Assembly: GCA_015485525.1 (NCBI GenBank)
Contig: WFTM01000023.1
Span: forward strand, 1 to 37,343
Source of the DNA: Candidatus Zhuqueibacterota bacterium
GTDB taxonomy: Bacteria > Zhuqueibacterota > Zhuqueibacteria > Zhuqueibacterales > Geothermadaptataceae
Direction: 5' to 3'
DNA: 37,343 nt
Part shown: in pieces, positions 16,695 to 25,454 of the stretch
Numbering within the stretch: position 1 is the first letter of the stretch
Layout of the letters: each line of letters starts with the position of its first letter
Notes under the pieces: model-generated
Seen by the model: the letters and a program-made list of their open reading frames with translations, nothing else
Databases searched by the model: none
Told to the model about the DNA's origin: nothing
Program-made: the position numbers and the translations under genes

Positions 16695-17216
16695 CTATAC
16701 CGTGGTTTTGGTGAATAATTCGTTCAGTGTCATACCACGTTTTCTGGCAATGGTCGAGGCATCGAAAAGATTTTCAAGAGCTGTAATCGTCGCTTTCACC
16801 AGATTGTGCGGGTTCGAGGAGCCCATCGATTTGGTCAGGATGTCATGAATACCGACAGCTTCCATGATCGCACGTACAGCACCGCCGGCAATCACGCCGG
16901 TACCCGGGCTGGCAGGCTTGAGGAAGACTTTTCCGGCGCCATACTTGCCGACGACCTGGTGCGGGATGGTCCCTTTGATGATCGGATATTTTTTCAGGTT
17001 TTTCTTGGCGTTCTCCGAGCCCTTGGATATGGCGTCTGCCACTTCGTTTGCCTTGCCCAGGCCAACGCCGACATGCCCGTTGCCATCTCCAACAACGACG
17101 ATGGCATTAAAAGAAAAACGCCGGCCACCTTTCACAACCTTGGCAACGCGGTTGATATGGACGACTTTTTCTTTCAAATCCAGTTCAGCGGGGGAGATTC
17201 TGTCAACCTTGCGCAC
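16695..17216 (-). CDS. rpsE: 30S ribosomal protein S5
   Basis: 173 residues. S5 lies at the mRNA entry channel with S3 and S4 and affects decoding accuracy. The N-terminal dsRBD-like domain ([19 protein letters not shown] onward) and the C-terminal domain with [17 protein letters not shown] are normal. The start codon is GTG (17216-17214), with GGAG nine bases upstream. No in-frame ATG lies nearby; an ATG seen seven bases earlier is out of frame. Confidence 0.97.
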   Translation of the reverse strand: MRKVDRISPAELDLKEKVVHINRVAKVVKGGRRFSFNAIVVVGDGNGHVGVGLGKANEVADAISKGSENAKKNLKKYPIIKGTIPHQVVGKYGAGKVFLKPASPGTGVIAGGAVRAIMEAVGIHDILTKSMGSSNPHNLVKATITALENLFDASTIARKRGMTLNELFTKTTV

Positions 17217-17234
17217 AGTTCATTTCTCCAAATA

Positions 17235-17609
17235 TTAGAATTTCAGTCCGCCTTCACGAGCGGCATCCGCAAGCGCTTTGATCCGGCCATGGTAAACAAA
17301 ACCGCCGCGATCAAAAACCACCTGCTCAATTTTCAGTTCTTTTGCCTTTGCAGCAATTGCCTTGCCGACGACTTCAGCCCGCTCTCTCTTGCTCTTGGCT
17401 TTGGCCAGGTCGTCCTGCAGTGCCTTGGTCAGCGTTGAAACGCCGGTTATCGTCTTCTGATGATCATCATCGATGAGCTGAGCATAGATATTCCTGGCGC
17501 TTTTGAAAACCGCCAGACGGGGTCTTTCGGCGGTGCCGTGAATATTCTTGCGCACGGATCGATGTTTCTGAATACGCTTGCGCGTCTTGTTTACTGGTTT
17601 GAATCCCAT
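17235..17609 (-). CDS. rplR: 50S ribosomal protein L18
   Basis: 124 residues. L18 joins 5S rRNA with L5 and L25-type proteins to the central protuberance. The basic N-terminus, [20 protein letters not shown], the central TGVSTL, and the closing [24 protein letters not shown] are diagnostic. ATG 17609 has only a weak ribosome binding site; it is 81 bases downstream of rplF, a gap in which I see nothing distinctive. Confidence 0.97.
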   Translation of the reverse strand: MGFKPVNKTRKRIQKHRSVRKNIHGTAERPRLAVFKSARNIYAQLIDDDHQKTITGVSTLTKALQDDLAKAKSKRERAEVVGKAIAAKAKELKIEQVVFDRGGFVYHGRIKALADAAREGGLKF

Positions 17610-17690
17610 TTTCGATCAACTCACAAATATGTGTTTGCACTCGTTTGTCTGATTATATCCAGACCGGAAAAATGGCTGAAAAACTCACGC

Positions 17691-18230
17691 CTACTTACCG
17701 GCAGTCTTACCGGCTTTCTCGCGAACATATTCATCGACATAACGGATTCCCTTGCCCTTGTAAGGCTCGGGCTTGCGAAAAGAACGGATTTTGGCAGCCA
17801 CATGGCCGACAAGCTCCTTGTCGATTCCGGAAACCGTGATGTTGGTATTGCCCTCAGCGCGCACTTCGATACTCTCCGGCGGCATGAAGACGATGGGGTG
17901 GGAATAACCGAGATAGAGGTTCAGCAGCTTGCCGCGCATCTCAGCACGGTAGCCCACACCACGAATCTCGAGCTTTTTCTCAAAACCCTTTGTCACTCCC
18001 TCAACCATATTGGCGATCAGCGTGCGCGAAAGGCCATGCAGAGCGCGATGTTGCTTGCCATCAGATGGACGGGCTACGGTGATCTGGCCGTCCTCCAGAG
18101 CAACTTTCATCTCCGGACTGATTTCACGCTGCAACTCGCCCTTGGGGCCTTTGATGGTAACCAGGTTACCTTCGAGCTTGCACTCGACCTTATCAGGAAG
18201 TGGTATCGGTAATTTGCCTATACGTGACAC
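17691..18230 (-). CDS. rplF: 50S ribosomal protein L6
   Basis: 179 residues, two repeated alpha/beta domains as usual. L6 lies near the factor-binding site and the sarcin-ricin loop. [15 protein letters not shown] at the start, [10 protein letters not shown], and the C-terminal [21 protein letters not shown] signature are present. The start codon is GTG (18230-18228) with AAGGA seven bases upstream. A 156-base gap with a degenerate stem-loop element separates it from rpsH. Confidence 0.97.
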   Translation of the reverse strand: MSRIGKLPIPLPDKVECKLEGNLVTIKGPKGELQREISPEMKVALEDGQITVARPSDGKQHRALHGLSRTLIANMVEGVTKGFEKKLEIRGVGYRAEMRGKLLNLYLGYSHPIVFMPPESIEVRAEGNTNITVSGIDKELVGHVAAKIRSFRKPEPYKGKGIRYVDEYVREKAGKTAGK

Positions 18231-18254
18231 TGCTCGTTCCTTGTTTTTACAGTT

Positions 18255-18302
18255 TTATCCCGCGGTACTGATAGAAAGAATTTTATCGACCCGCCAGGAT
18301 AA
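18255..18302 (-). repeat. Degenerate copy of the dispersed stem-loop element
   Basis: TTATCCCG (18255-18262) and CAGGATAA (18295-18302) can form eight pairs with one G-T; the same eight-base arms close the copy at 20654-20703. The inner part has only a weak GATA/TATC stem. The minus-strand sequence just before it, CTTTTCGG, resembles the T-rich lead-in of other copies. It lies in the rpsH-rplF gap. Confidence 0.45.
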
Positions 18303-18386
18303 CCGAAAAGTTCTCTTTTCAGGTGTTGCGACGGTAGAATATCTCTTCTGAAACGCTGCGCCGGCACAGCAGGTGGCTCTTGCAAC

Positions 18387-18785
18387 TTACCAGACGTAGC
18401 ACAAAACTTCACCGCCTACCCGCAGCTTGCGTGCATCCCGGTCAGAGATGATGCCCTTGGATGAACTCAGGATAGCGATGCCGATGTTGTTATACACGCG
18501 CGGGATATCAGATACACCGACATACTTGCGCTGGCCCGGCTTGCTGATCCGCTTCAGGCCGTTGATCACGCTCTTTTCTTCTTCATCATATTTCAGATAA
18601 ATCCGGATCAGGCCCTGCTTGTCATCACGAATCAGCAGATAGTCTTTAATATAACCATATGCCAGCAGAATCTTCGTGATTTCGCGTTTCATCCGGGAAG
18701 CAGGGATATCCACTTTTTTGTGCCCTGCCCGGGATGCATTCCGAACTCTCGTCAGAAAGTCGGCGATTGGATCTGTCATGCTCAT
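18387..18785 (-). CDS. rpsH: 30S ribosomal protein S8
   Basis: 132 residues. S8 is a primary binder of 16S rRNA helix 21 and, in E. coli, the repressor of the spc operon. DPIADFLTRVRNA near the N-terminus and the C-terminal ISTSKGIM-like block, here AILSSSKGIISDRDARKLRVGGEVLCYVW, are diagnostic; the terminal aromatic residue is normal. Two in-frame ATGs (18785 and 18779) are possible starts; the first is given. No S8-like target structure could be recognised by eye in the mRNA. Confidence 0.97.
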   Translation of the reverse strand: MSMTDPIADFLTRVRNASRAGHKKVDIPASRMKREITKILLAYGYIKDYLLIRDDKQGLIRIYLKYDEEEKSVINGLKRISKPGQRKYVGVSDIPRVYNNIGIAILSSSKGIISDRDARKLRVGGEVLCYVW

Positions 18786-18816
18786 TTATTTTCCAAGCCT
18801 CTCATTACTTGTTGCT

Positions 18817-19002
18817 TTACCAACTCGCTTTTCTTACGCCGGGAATCTTGCCGTCCAGTGCCAGTTCACGGAAACAAATCCGGCAAATTCCAAATTTGCG
18901 CAGATGAGCTCTGGGACGTCCACAACGACTGCAGCGATTATACGCCCGTACCTTGAACTTGGGCTTCCGCTTTTGCTTTTCGATTAATGCCTTACGAGCC
19001 AC
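18817..19002 (-). CDS. rpsN: 30S ribosomal protein S14 type Z (zinc-binding)
   Basis: 61 residues, the short zinc-containing S14 form. Cys24, Cys27, Cys40 and Cys43 make the zinc ribbon ([20 protein letters not shown]). The longer Cys-free paralogue used under zinc limitation in some bacteria is not in the window. The start is GTG (19002-19000) with GAGAGGA upstream. Together with zinc-type S4, L36 and adenylate kinase, it gives this segment several zinc-dependent housekeeping proteins. Confidence 0.97.
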   Translation of the reverse strand: MARKALIEKQKRKPKFKVRAYNRCSRCGRPRAHLRKFGICRICFRELALDGKIPGVRKASW

Positions 19003-19018
19003 GTTGTCCTCTCAGTTG

Positions 19019-19615
19019 TTAACGCTTTTTGAAGGGCATGCCAAACGCGGAGAGCAGCGCGTGCGCTTCTTCATCCGTCTCCGCAGTGGTCACAATTGTA
19101 ATATTCATACCCCGGATACGATCGACCTTATCGTAATCGATCTCGGGAAAGATAATCTGTTCGCGTATGCCGACCGAATAGTTGCCCCTGCCATCAAAGG
19201 ATTTATCCGGCAGACCGCGAAAGTCCCGGATACGGGGAACAGCAACGCTGATAAAACGGTCGAGAAATTCATACATCTTCCAACTGCGCAACGTTACGCG
19301 GCAGCCGATGGGCATACCGGCACGCAGTTTGAAATTGGAGATGGAATTCTTGGCTTTGCGAATCTGCGGTTTCTGACCGGCGATGATCGCCATGTCGGCT
19401 ATGGCATTGTCGAGATTTTTCTTATCCTCAACCGCGCTGCCGACACCCATGTTGAGAACGATCTTCTCCAGCCGGGGTACCTGCATCGGATTTTTATAGT
19501 TGAATTTTTTCTGCATTTCAGCGATGACCTGCTCCTTATACCTGGCGATGAGCCGGGGAGCATACCCATTCTGAGATGCGGAATCAGTTTTTTTCGAAGC
19601 CTTTTTTGCTGCCAT
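19019..19615 (-). CDS. rplE: 50S ribosomal protein L5
   Basis: 198 residues, about 18 longer than E. coli L5 because of a Lys/Ser-rich N-terminal extension ([17 protein letters not shown]). L5 binds 5S rRNA and contacts the P-site tRNA. The blocks [28 protein letters not shown], and [21 protein letters not shown] are characteristic. The ATG at 19615 lies only 2 bases after the rplX stop codon, indicating coupled translation. Confidence 0.97.
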   Translation of the reverse strand: MAAKKASKKTDSASQNGYAPRLIARYKEQVIAEMQKKFNYKNPMQVPRLEKIVLNMGVGSAVEDKKNLDNAIADMAIIAGQKPQIRKAKNSISNFKLRAGMPIGCRVTLRSWKMYEFLDRFISVAVPRIRDFRGLPDKSFDGRGNYSVGIREQIIFPEIDYDKVDRIRGMNITIVTTAETDEEAHALLSAFGMPFKKR

Positions 19616-19617
19616 CG

Positions 19618-19965
19618 TTATTCACCGGACGGTATAATTTCATCAAACTTTTTCGAATAGCGGACACGCCGCCGACTTTGTTTATCATCACCTTCAAGGA
19701 CTTTGGTCGAAACCCGTGTCGGCGCATCATGACCGGGTGAGATGAGCATCACGTTGGAAACATGAATCGGCGCTTCCTTTTCGATGATGCCGCCTTGCTG
19801 GTTTTTCTGAGAGGGCCGTGTGTGGCGTTTGATGAAATTGACGCCTTCCACGATTACCCGTTGCCTGGCCGGAAATACCTTGAGTACCCGACCGCGCTTG
19901 CCTTTGTCGTCGCCGGAGATGACGACAACCTGATCATTTCTTTTAATATGCATTTTTTTCGCCAT
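19618..19965 (-). CDS. rplX: 50S ribosomal protein L24
   Basis: 115 residues from ATG 19965 ([11 protein letters not shown]). L24 starts large-subunit assembly and has a KOW motif, here [20 protein letters not shown] (about 12-31). A TTG at 19980 that overlaps the rplN stop is in frame and would add MTDLD; it cannot be excluded, because the ribosome binding site is weak for either choice. An ATG four codons further in (MHIKRND) is a third option. Confidence 0.95.
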   Translation of the reverse strand: MAKKMHIKRNDQVVVISGDDKGKRGRVLKVFPARQRVIVEGVNFIKRHTRPSQKNQQGGIIEKEAPIHVSNVMLISPGHDAPTRVSTKVLEGDDKQSRRRVRYSKKFDEIIPSGE

Positions 19966-19976
19966 GTCGAGGTCCG

Positions 19977-20345
19977 TCAAATTACTTCAGGTGCCAGAGA
20001 AACGATTTTCATGTATTGCTTCTCACGCAGTTCTCTCGCAACTGGTCCGAAAATACGTGTGCCGCGGGGTTCTTTCTGAGCGTTGATCAGCACAGCCGCA
20101 TTCTCATCGAAACGAATGTAGCTGCCATCAGAGCGCCGGGTTTCCTTGCGCGTGCGCACGATAACTGCCCGGGCAACTTCGCCTTTCTTAACCGTTCCGC
20201 CGGGAATTGCGGATTTGACAGCGACAACGATTTCATCGCCGATACGGCCATAACGCTTTTTGCTGCCGCCCAGAACGCGAATGCACTGTACCTGTTTCGC
20301 GCCGGTATTATCCGCCACACTCAAGCGGGTTTCTTCTTGAATCAT
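19977..20345 (-). CDS. rplN: 50S ribosomal protein L14
   Basis: 122 residues, exactly the common length. L14 forms an intersubunit bridge with 16S r[20 protein letters not shown] at the start, [20 protein letters not shown], and [29 protein letters not shown] are diagnostic. ATG 20345 is preceded by GGAGTGAG. It starts the spc-type block, 33 bases after rpsQ. Confidence 0.98.
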   Translation of the reverse strand: MIQEETRLSVADNTGAKQVQCIRVLGGSKKRYGRIGDEIVVAVKSAIPGGTVKKGEVARAVIVRTRKETRRSDGSYIRFDENAAVLINAQKEPRGTRIFGPVARELREKQYMKIVSLAPEVI

Positions 20346-20378
20346 GTTCTCACTCCGTCACTACGAAGGCTGAATATC

Positions 20379-20633
20379 TTATTTCGCTCTTTCTACGATT
20401 TCTACAAGGCGCCAGCGTTTCTTGCGGCTCAGCGGACGTGTTTCCATAATCAGAACACGATCGCCGATATTTGCCGTGTTCTCCTCATCATGGGCCATGA
20501 ATTTGGAGGTTTTGCGGTAAAACTTGCCATAAATCGGGTGCTTTACCTGGCGCTCGACAGCAACCACGATGCTTTTCTGCATCTTGTTGCTGACCACTTT
20601 GCCGACTTTTGTTTTACGATTGCCACGTTCCAT
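20379..20633 (-). CDS. rpsQ: 30S ribosomal protein S17
   Basis: 84 residues from ATG 20633 with AAGGA eight bases upstream. A TTG 18 bases earlier is in frame but has no ribosome binding site and would add MLRKYR. S17 is an OB-fold primary 16S rRNA binder. [38 protein letters not shown] and the closing [19 protein letters not shown] are the family blocks. It is separated from rpmC by a 177-base gap that holds both spacer motifs described below. Confidence 0.96.
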   Translation of the reverse strand: MERGNRKTKVGKVVSNKMQKSIVVAVERQVKHPIYGKFYRKTSKFMAHDEENTANIGDRVLIMETRPLSRKKRWRLVEIVERAK

Positions 20634-20653
20634 TCGATATTTCCTTAACAAGC

Positions 20654-20703
20654 TTATCCCGATTTGTTCACGCCCGTACGCTGCGCACGGGAAGCCGGGA
20701 TAA
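20654..20703 (-). repeat. Best copy of the dispersed stem-loop element
   Basis: Outer arms TTATCCCG (20654-20661) and CGGGATAA (20696-20703) pair over 8 perfect bases. An inner hairpin has arms CCCGT (20673-20677) and ACGGG (20687-20691). The bases next to the left arm, ATTTGTTCACG, are the conserved asymmetric part; on the transcript they read CGTGAACAAAT. A T-rich AAATTTTTCTG precedes the element in the transcript. Confidence 0.75.
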
Positions 20704-20765
20704 CAGAAAAATTTCGTTCCAGATAATGAACTTTACTAACAAATTGACTATCAAAAGGTTACGCG

Positions 20766-20798
20766 GAAAAATTCCTGAATTTATGAATTTTTCAGGTT
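20766..20798. repeat. CTGAAAAATTCA motif within a larger inverted repeat
   Basis: ATTTATGAATTTTTCAGGTT (20779-20798) is the exact reverse complement of 20 bases at 8767-8786. In addition, GAAAAATTC (20766-20774) and GAATTTTTC (20785-20793) form a perfect 9-bp inverted repeat with a 10-base loop. It lies 12 bases past the rpmC stop codon, in the opposite orientation to the other copies. Confidence 0.65.
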
Positions 20799-20810
20799 AC
20801 CCGTTATGAC

Positions 20811-21032
20811 CTACGATTCGCTGCCTGCCTTGTCCTTACGAATGCCAAGGTCCATTTCCCGCAAAACGCCGCGAAAGCGGGCGATATCCTTGCGGATGGC
20901 ACGCAGGCGCATGGGGTTGTCGAGCTGGCGCATAGCATGCTGGAAACGCAAGTTCTGGTACTCTTCGATGGCATCTTCAAGATGCTGCTCGATCTCTTCG
21001 CGAGACAGTTGATTAATTTCCCACATTTTCAT
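20811..21032 (-). CDS. rpmC: 50S ribosomal protein L29
   Basis: 73 residues, a two-helix coiled-coil protein at the exit tunnel, part of the docking site for SRP and trigger factor. The pattern WEINQLSREEIEQHLEDAIEEYQNLRFQHAM and RAIRKDIARFRGVLRE is diagnostic. GGAG lies nine bases before ATG 21032, inside the end of rplP (gap 4 bases). Confidence 0.97.
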   Translation of the reverse strand: MKMWEINQLSREEIEQHLEDAIEEYQNLRFQHAMRQLDNPMRLRAIRKDIARFRGVLREMDLGIRKDKAGSES

Positions 21033-21036
21033 GAGA

Positions 21037-21456
21037 CTATTCTCCGAAATCTTTTTGCGTCACAAACTTCGTCTTGATCGGGAGCTTGTGCGCCGCCAGC
21101 CGCATAGCCTCGCGCGCTGTGTCCTCAGGAACACCACCGAGCTCGAACATGATGCGACCGGGCTTGACCACTGCAACCCAGTATTCCGGAGAGCCCTTGC
21201 CCTTACCCATACGGGTTTCAGCCGGCTTCTCCGTAACAGGCTTGTCCGGGAAAATACGAATCCAGACCTTACCGCCACGTTTGATGTATCGTGTCATCGC
21301 CACACGGGCAGCCTCGATTTGCCGCGAGGTGATCCACGCCGGCTCGAGCGCTTTCAGCCCATACTCGCCGAAAGATATCTTGGACCCACGGATCGCCTTG
21401 CCGCGCATACGGCCACGCTGCTGCTTGCGATATTTAACACGTTTAGGCATTAACAT
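21037..21456 (-). CDS. rplP: 50S ribosomal protein L16
   Basis: 139 residues beginning [19 protein letters not shown], the common L16 N-terminus, so the first ATG is kept although an ATG two codons later is possible. L16 helps position the A-site tRNA elbow and is needed for peptidyl transferase activity. [33 protein letters not shown]-type sequence and [20 protein letters not shown] are diagnostic. Arg in the hydroxylation region is present, but no modification enzyme is in the window. Confidence 0.97.
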   Translation of the reverse strand: MLMPKRVKYRKQQRGRMRGKAIRGSKISFGEYGLKALEPAWITSRQIEAARVAMTRYIKRGGKVWIRIFPDKPVTEKPAETRMGKGKGSPEYWVAVVKPGRIMFELGGVPEDTAREAMRLAAHKLPIKTKFVTQKDFGE

Positions 21457-21501
21457 GATAGACTTAGCTCCAGTTAGCTATTCAGTTGCAGAATCAGTTC
21501 T

Positions 21502-22131
21502 CTACGCGTTGGTCACTTCACCGCGACAGATCCAGACCTTGACACCGATGGCGCCATAGGTCGTCTGCGCCGTTGCACGGGCATAATCGATATCAGCGCG
21601 CAGGGTATGCAAAGGAATCCGGCCCTGCTTGTATTGCTCGGTACGCGCCATTTCCGCGCCGCCGAGACGGCCGCTGCACACAACCCGGATGCCCTCAGCA
21701 CCCATGCGCATGGTCGAGGTGATCGCTTTTTTCATGGCACGGCGAAAGGAAATCTTGGCAACGAGCTGCTGGGCGATATTCTCAGCAACCAGGTAAGCAT
21801 CCAGCTCAGGACGCTTGATCTCGTTGATGTTCAACTGCACATCTTTTTTAGTCAGACGCTGCAGCTCTTCTTTCAGCTTATCTACCTCCTGCCCTTTGCG
21901 GCCGATAACGATGCCAGGGCGTGCTGTATTGATGGTCAGCGTGATCTTCTGTGCAGTACGGCTGATATGAATCCCGGAAACTCCGGCGCGGCTGAGACGG
22001 CTGCGCAGATACTTGCGCAACATCAGGTCTTCGGAAAGCGTCGTGCCGAAATTTTGCTCATCAAACCAGTTGGATTCCCATTCGCGAACAATACCGAGGC
22101 GAAATCCAATTGGGTTCGTTTTCTGACCCAA
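21502..22131 (-). CDS. rpsC: 30S ribosomal protein S3
   Basis: 209 residues with TTG (22131-22129) as start, giving the standard N-terminus [19 protein letters not shown] stands four bases upstream. The frame continues further upstream to another TTG at 22182, but those residues ([16 protein letters not shown]) do not belong to the family and include the ribosome binding site. S3 lines the mRNA entry channel. The KH domain has GRKG at residues 77-80, and the C-terminal domain [20 protein letters not shown] is present. Confidence 0.97.
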   Translation of the reverse strand: MGQKTNPIGFRLGIVREWESNWFDEQNFGTTLSEDLMLRKYLRSRLSRAGVSGIHISRTAQKITLTINTARPGIVIGRKGQEVDKLKEELQRLTKKDVQLNINEIKRPELDAYLVAENIAQQLVAKISFRRAMKKAITSTMRMGAEGIRVVCSGRLGGAEMARTEQYKQGRIPLHTLRADIDYARATAQTTYGAIGVKVWICRGEVTNA

Positions 22132-22164
22132 GGTACCTCCTAAACTATAAAGCCTGAAAATTTG

Positions 22165-22193
22165 ATTATTTACCACAAACAATTGATTGTCAT
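22165..22193 (-). promoter_or_regulatory. Internal promoter candidate upstream of rpsC
   Basis: On the minus strand ATGACA (22193-22188), 17-base spacer, AATAAT (22170-22165): five of six matches at each box. It lies in an unusually long 148-base rplV-rpsC gap, 34 bases before the rpsC start. The gap is AT-rich near rpsC and otherwise shows no gene. Confidence 0.35.
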
Positions 22194-22279
22194 GGAGTTA
22201 GAAAGGCTTGTACTACAACAGTGTTTCTATGCCGTCACCGCACTTCCCAGGGACTGCGCAAGAAACCGCAGTACATCCT

Positions 22280-22633
22280 TTATTCGTCCTCTTCACCGTC
22301 TGCAACGGTGACAGTAATATGACAGGTGCGCTTTCTGATGCGCATTGCCCTGCCCATGGATGCCGGACGAAAACGCCGCATCATCGGGCCGCCATCGACT
22401 CTGGCTTCTGCGATGAACAGCTGATCCGTATCAATCTCATTTTCATCATCCTTGTGCAGGATGTTTGCCACGGCAGAACGCACGGTCTTTTCAATAGGCC
22501 CGGCCGCTTTTTTGTTGGTAAAATGCAGAATGTTGATCGCCTCTTCTACATTTTTTCCGCGTACCAGATCGATAACCTGGCGAGCCTTCCGCGGTGACAT
22601 TCTTACGTGTCGGGCTTTCGCAGTTGCTTTCAT
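22280..22633 (-). CDS. rplV: 50S ribosomal protein L22
   Basis: 117 residues from ATG 22633 (MKATAKARHVRMSPRKARQV), with AGGAG five bases upstream; an upstream TTG adds six unsupported residues. L22 lines the exit tunnel with its beta-hairpin, here GGPMMRRFRPASMGRAMRIRK (about 81-101), the region where macrolide-resistance changes arise in other bacteria; it looks ordinary. The acidic C-terminus (ADGEEDE) is a small extension. Confidence 0.97.
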   Translation of the reverse strand: MKATAKARHVRMSPRKARQVIDLVRGKNVEEAINILHFTNKKAAGPIEKTVRSAVANILHKDDENEIDTDQLFIAEARVDGGPMMRRFRPASMGRAMRIRKRTCHITVTVADGEEDE

Positions 22634-22656
22634 ACCTGCTCCTGAATACAAAATAT

Positions 22657-22944
22657 TTACCTTCTCACTCTCGAAGATTTTTCAGATTTATCGACATGAC
22701 CGCGATAGGTGCGTGTCGGGGCAAACTCGCCCAACTTGTGTCCGACCATGTTTTCAGAAATGAAAACCGGGATGAATTTGTTGCCATTATGAACGGCTAT
22801 CGTGTGGCCGACAAATTCCGGAGTGATCGTTGAACGTCTTGCCCAGGTCTTGATGACCTTTTTTTGATTGGCATCATTGAGCTGCTGAATCTTCTTGTTC
22901 AGCGAAGCGTCAATATACGGGCCTTTTTTTACTGAACGTGGCAT
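22657..22944 (-). CDS. rpsS: 30S ribosomal protein S19
   Basis: 95 residues. S19 is in the 30S head beside S13. [41 protein letters not shown] and [15 protein letters not shown] are diagnostic. AGAGGA precedes ATG 22944. It follows rplB by 12 bases. Confidence 0.98.
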   Translation of the reverse strand: MPRSVKKGPYIDASLNKKIQQLNDANQKKVIKTWARRSTITPEFVGHTIAVHNGNKFIPVFISENMVGHKLGEFAPTRTYRGHVDKSEKSSRVRR

Positions 22945-22956
22945 ATTCCTCTATCC

Positions 22957-23778
22957 CTACTTTCTACGTCTCACAATGAACCGATCAGACGGCTTTTTCC
23001 TTCTAGTCTTCAAGCCTTTGCTTTTCTGCCCCCATGGGGAACAAGGATGGCGGCCACCGGAGCTGCGCCCTTCACCACCGCCCATCGGGTGATCCACAGG
23101 GTTCATGGCAACACCGCGCACGTGCGGGCGCCGGCCGAGCCAGCGGCTGCGGCCTGCTTTACCGCTGCGGATATTTTCGTGATCGACATTGCCGACCTGC
23201 CCGAGTGTCGCACGGCACTCAACATGAACCATGCGTACCTCTCCGGAAGGCATCTTAAGGTGAGCATATTTGCCATCACGGGCAACGAGCTGAATCGAGG
23301 TGCCTGCGCTGCGGGCGACCTGGCCGCCCTTGCCGGGCTTCAGTTCCACATTATGAATGATCGATCCGAGCGGGATATTGCCGAGGGGCAGGCAGTTACC
23401 GACATTAATGCTGGCATCTGCACCGGAGACGACTTTGTCGCCGACCTGCAAGCCAACAGGCGCCAGAATATAACGCTTCTCGCCGTCAGCATAGTGCAGC
23501 AGGGCGATGCGCGCGCTGCGGTTCGGGTCATATTCGATGCTGGCGACTTTTGCCGGTACACCGTCTTTGTTGCGTTTGAAATCGATAACGCGATATTTAC
23601 GCTTGTGTCCACCGCCTCTGTGGCGGGCGGTTGCCCGACCCAGGTTGTTGCGCCCGCCGGACTTGGTCAGCTTGCGCAGCAGACTTTTTTCCGGCGTGGT
23701 TTTGGTGATTTCTTCAAAAGTAGAAACCGAGCGGAAGCGCTGTCCAGGCGTATTCGGTTTATATAATTTGATACCCAT
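22957..23778 (-). CDS. rplB: 50S ribosomal protein L2
   Basis: 273 residues, normal length. L2 is needed for subunit association and peptidyl transferase activity. The C-terminal segment [20 protein letters not shown] (221-240) contains His230, equivalent to the functionally critical histidine of E. coli L2. [15 protein letters not shown] and the central [19 protein letters not shown] are further family blocks. ATG 23778 follows rplW by 23 bases. Confidence 0.98.
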   Translation of the reverse strand: MGIKLYKPNTPGQRFRSVSTFEEITKTTPEKSLLRKLTKSGGRNNLGRATARHRGGGHKRKYRVIDFKRNKDGVPAKVASIEYDPNRSARIALLHYADGEKRYILAPVGLQVGDKVVSGADASINVGNCLPLGNIPLGSIIHNVELKPGKGGQVARSAGTSIQLVARDGKYAHLKMPSGEVRMVHVECRATLGQVGNVDHENIRSGKAGRSRWLGRRPHVRGVAMNPVDHPMGGGEGRSSGGRHPCSPWGQKSKGLKTRRKKPSDRFIVRRRK

Positions 23779-23801
23779 TGTTTGCTATCCTCAATTCCGG
23801 G

Positions 23802-24107
23802 TTATGCGCCAGTATCAAACAGATCGATGCTGTGGTCTTCTGCCAGGGTAACGATCGCTTTTTTGATCGTTGCACGGCGGCCAAAGGTCATACCGCGCCG
23901 GACATTCATGCGCTTACGCTTGCCCTTAACGACAACCGTTCTGACCGTTTTTACTTTGACATTGAACTTCTTCTCCACTGCTTTGCGGATTTCGATCTTG
24001 TTGGCACGACGATCGACCTCAAAAGCATAACGACCGTGCAGCTCCTGATCCATGAGAACTTTTTCCGTGAGCAGCGGGCGTCTCAATATTTCTTCCGGAT
24101 GCTTCAT
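23802..24107 (-). CDS. rplW: 50S ribosomal protein L23
   Basis: 101 residues. L23 is the main docking site for trigger factor and SRP at the tunnel exit. [16 protein letters not shown], the central [20 protein letters not shown] and the basic loop [18 protein letters not shown] are typical. Its ATG overlaps the rplD stop by 4 bases (ATGA). An exposed acidic residue in the VEKKFNVKV region corresponds to the chaperone-binding area. Confidence 0.97.
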   Translation of the reverse strand: MKHPEEILRRPLLTEKVLMDQELHGRYAFEVDRRANKIEIRKAVEKKFNVKVKTVRTVVVKGKRKRMNVRRGMTFGRRATIKKAIVTLAEDHSIDLFDTGA

Positions 24108-24742
24108 CCCAACACCTCTTCTAATCTGCTGATGGCACTTTTCTGAATGACGATGTGCTTATTCCTGACCAGGTCGTATGTCGAAGCAATATCCGCACGC
24201 TGAACCTGTACCAGGGGAATATTTCTGGCTGCACGTACGAGTGCCATATCATATTCTGCTGTCAGAAAGATGATACGCTCACCCTGAGGTGCCAGATTTT
24301 CCACGATTGAGACCATTTCAGTAGTCTTGCCATTTTCGAGCGAAAAATCCTCGACGACACGCAGACGATCTTCTTTCAAACGCGCTGTCAGTACCGAACG
24401 CCTGGCTGCTTTTTTGGCTTTTTTGTTGATCTTTTCGGAATAATCACGCGGTTCCGGACCAAAAACGCGACCACCACCAACCCAGAGAGGGGAGCGGGTG
24501 GTACCCGCACGGGCTGCACCGCGACCTTTTTGTTTCCAGGGTTTTTTACCGCCGCCTCTGACTTCACTGCGGGTTTTGCTCTTGTGCGTCCCCTGCCGGC
24601 GATTTGCCAGATGTGCTTTGACAGCGAGATAAACCGTGTGTTCTTTCAACGGTGCGTCGAAGATCTTTTCAGGCAGATCAACCTTGCTTCCGGTTGCTTC
24701 ACCCTGGATGTTATATAAATCTGTCTTCATTTGTTCACTCAC
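24104..24742 (-). CDS. rplD: 50S ribosomal protein L4
   Basis: 212 residues if the GTG (24742) overlapping the rplC stop is used; an ATG four codons on (24730) is a good alternative and matches MKTDLYNIQGE-type starts. L4 lines the tunnel constriction with L22 through the loop TRSEVRGGGKKPWKQKGRGAARAG-like region (about 57-80). In E. coli L4 represses the S10 operon through a leader hairpin; no such leader was recognised here. The gene is coupled at both ends by 4-base overlaps. Confidence 0.96.
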   Translation of the reverse strand: MSEQMKTDLYNIQGEATGSKVDLPEKIFDAPLKEHTVYLAVKAHLANRRQGTHKSKTRSEVRGGGKKPWKQKGRGAARAGTTRSPLWVGGGRVFGPEPRDYSEKINKKAKKAARRSVLTARLKEDRLRVVEDFSLENGKTTEMVSIVENLAPQGERIIFLTAEYDMALVRAARNIPLVQVQRADIASTYDLVRNKHIVIQKSAISRLEEVLG

Positions 24743-25359
24743 TTGGTAATATAGACAATACCATTCCGGGCGCCGGGTACAGCACCACGCACCATCAGAA
24801 TATTATTTTCTGGATCAACCTTGACGATTTCGAGATTGGTAACGGAGACGTTTTTATTACCGGTACGGCCTGCCATACGGGTGCCTTTCAGGACGCGCGA
24901 AGGATAAGAGCTCTGACCGATGGAACCAGGCGCACGCAGGCGGTCGCTCTGGCCGTGGGTCTTGGGGCCTCCGCCAAAACCATGACGTTTGACCACACCC
25001 TGGAATCCTTTACCTTTGCTCTTGCCGGATACTTTGACATAGTCGCCGACTTCAAAGACATCGACGCGGAGCTCATCGCCGGGTTTTACAGAAGATAATT
25101 CTGGAAAATAGCGGAATTCTTTCAGATAGCGGAGGGGGCGAATGTTCAACTTCTTGAAGAGACCGAGCTTTGGCTTGTTCAACGCTTTTTCAGTTACTTC
25201 GCCATAGCCTAGTTGAACGGCTTCGTATCCATTCTTTTCGATGGATCGTACTGCTGTTACGTAGCATGGCCCTGCTTGGATCACCGTTACGGGAATAGCT
25301 TCGCCGTTCTCGGTAAACACACGGGTCATGCCGAGCTTTTTTCCTATAAGAGCACTCAT
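24739..25359 (-). CDS. rplC: 50S ribosomal protein L3
   Basis: 206 residues. L3 is an early assembly protein reaching towards the peptidyl transferase centre. LIGKKLGMTRVF at the start and RHGFGGGPKTHGQSDRLRAP then GSIGQ (145-149) are diagnostic; Gln149 corresponds to the glutamine methylated by PrmB in E. coli. The ATG at 25359 has only a weak GGTAG upstream. A 95-base gap separates it from rpsJ. Confidence 0.97.
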   Translation of the reverse strand: MSALIGKKLGMTRVFTENGEAIPVTVIQAGPCYVTAVRSIEKNGYEAVQLGYGEVTEKALNKPKLGLFKKLNIRPLRYLKEFRYFPELSSVKPGDELRVDVFEVGDYVKVSGKSKGKGFQGVVKRHGFGGGPKTHGQSDRLRAPGSIGQSSYPSRVLKGTRMAGRTGNKNVSVTNLEIVKVDPENNILMVRGAVPGARNGIVYITK

Positions 25360-25454
25360 TTTCTACCAAATATCTTGCTGTTTGTTAAGCAGAGGATTGC
25401 TGCTTTGCTATCCGGAACCGGATGCGCCGCACCATTGGTTTTACACACTCATCC

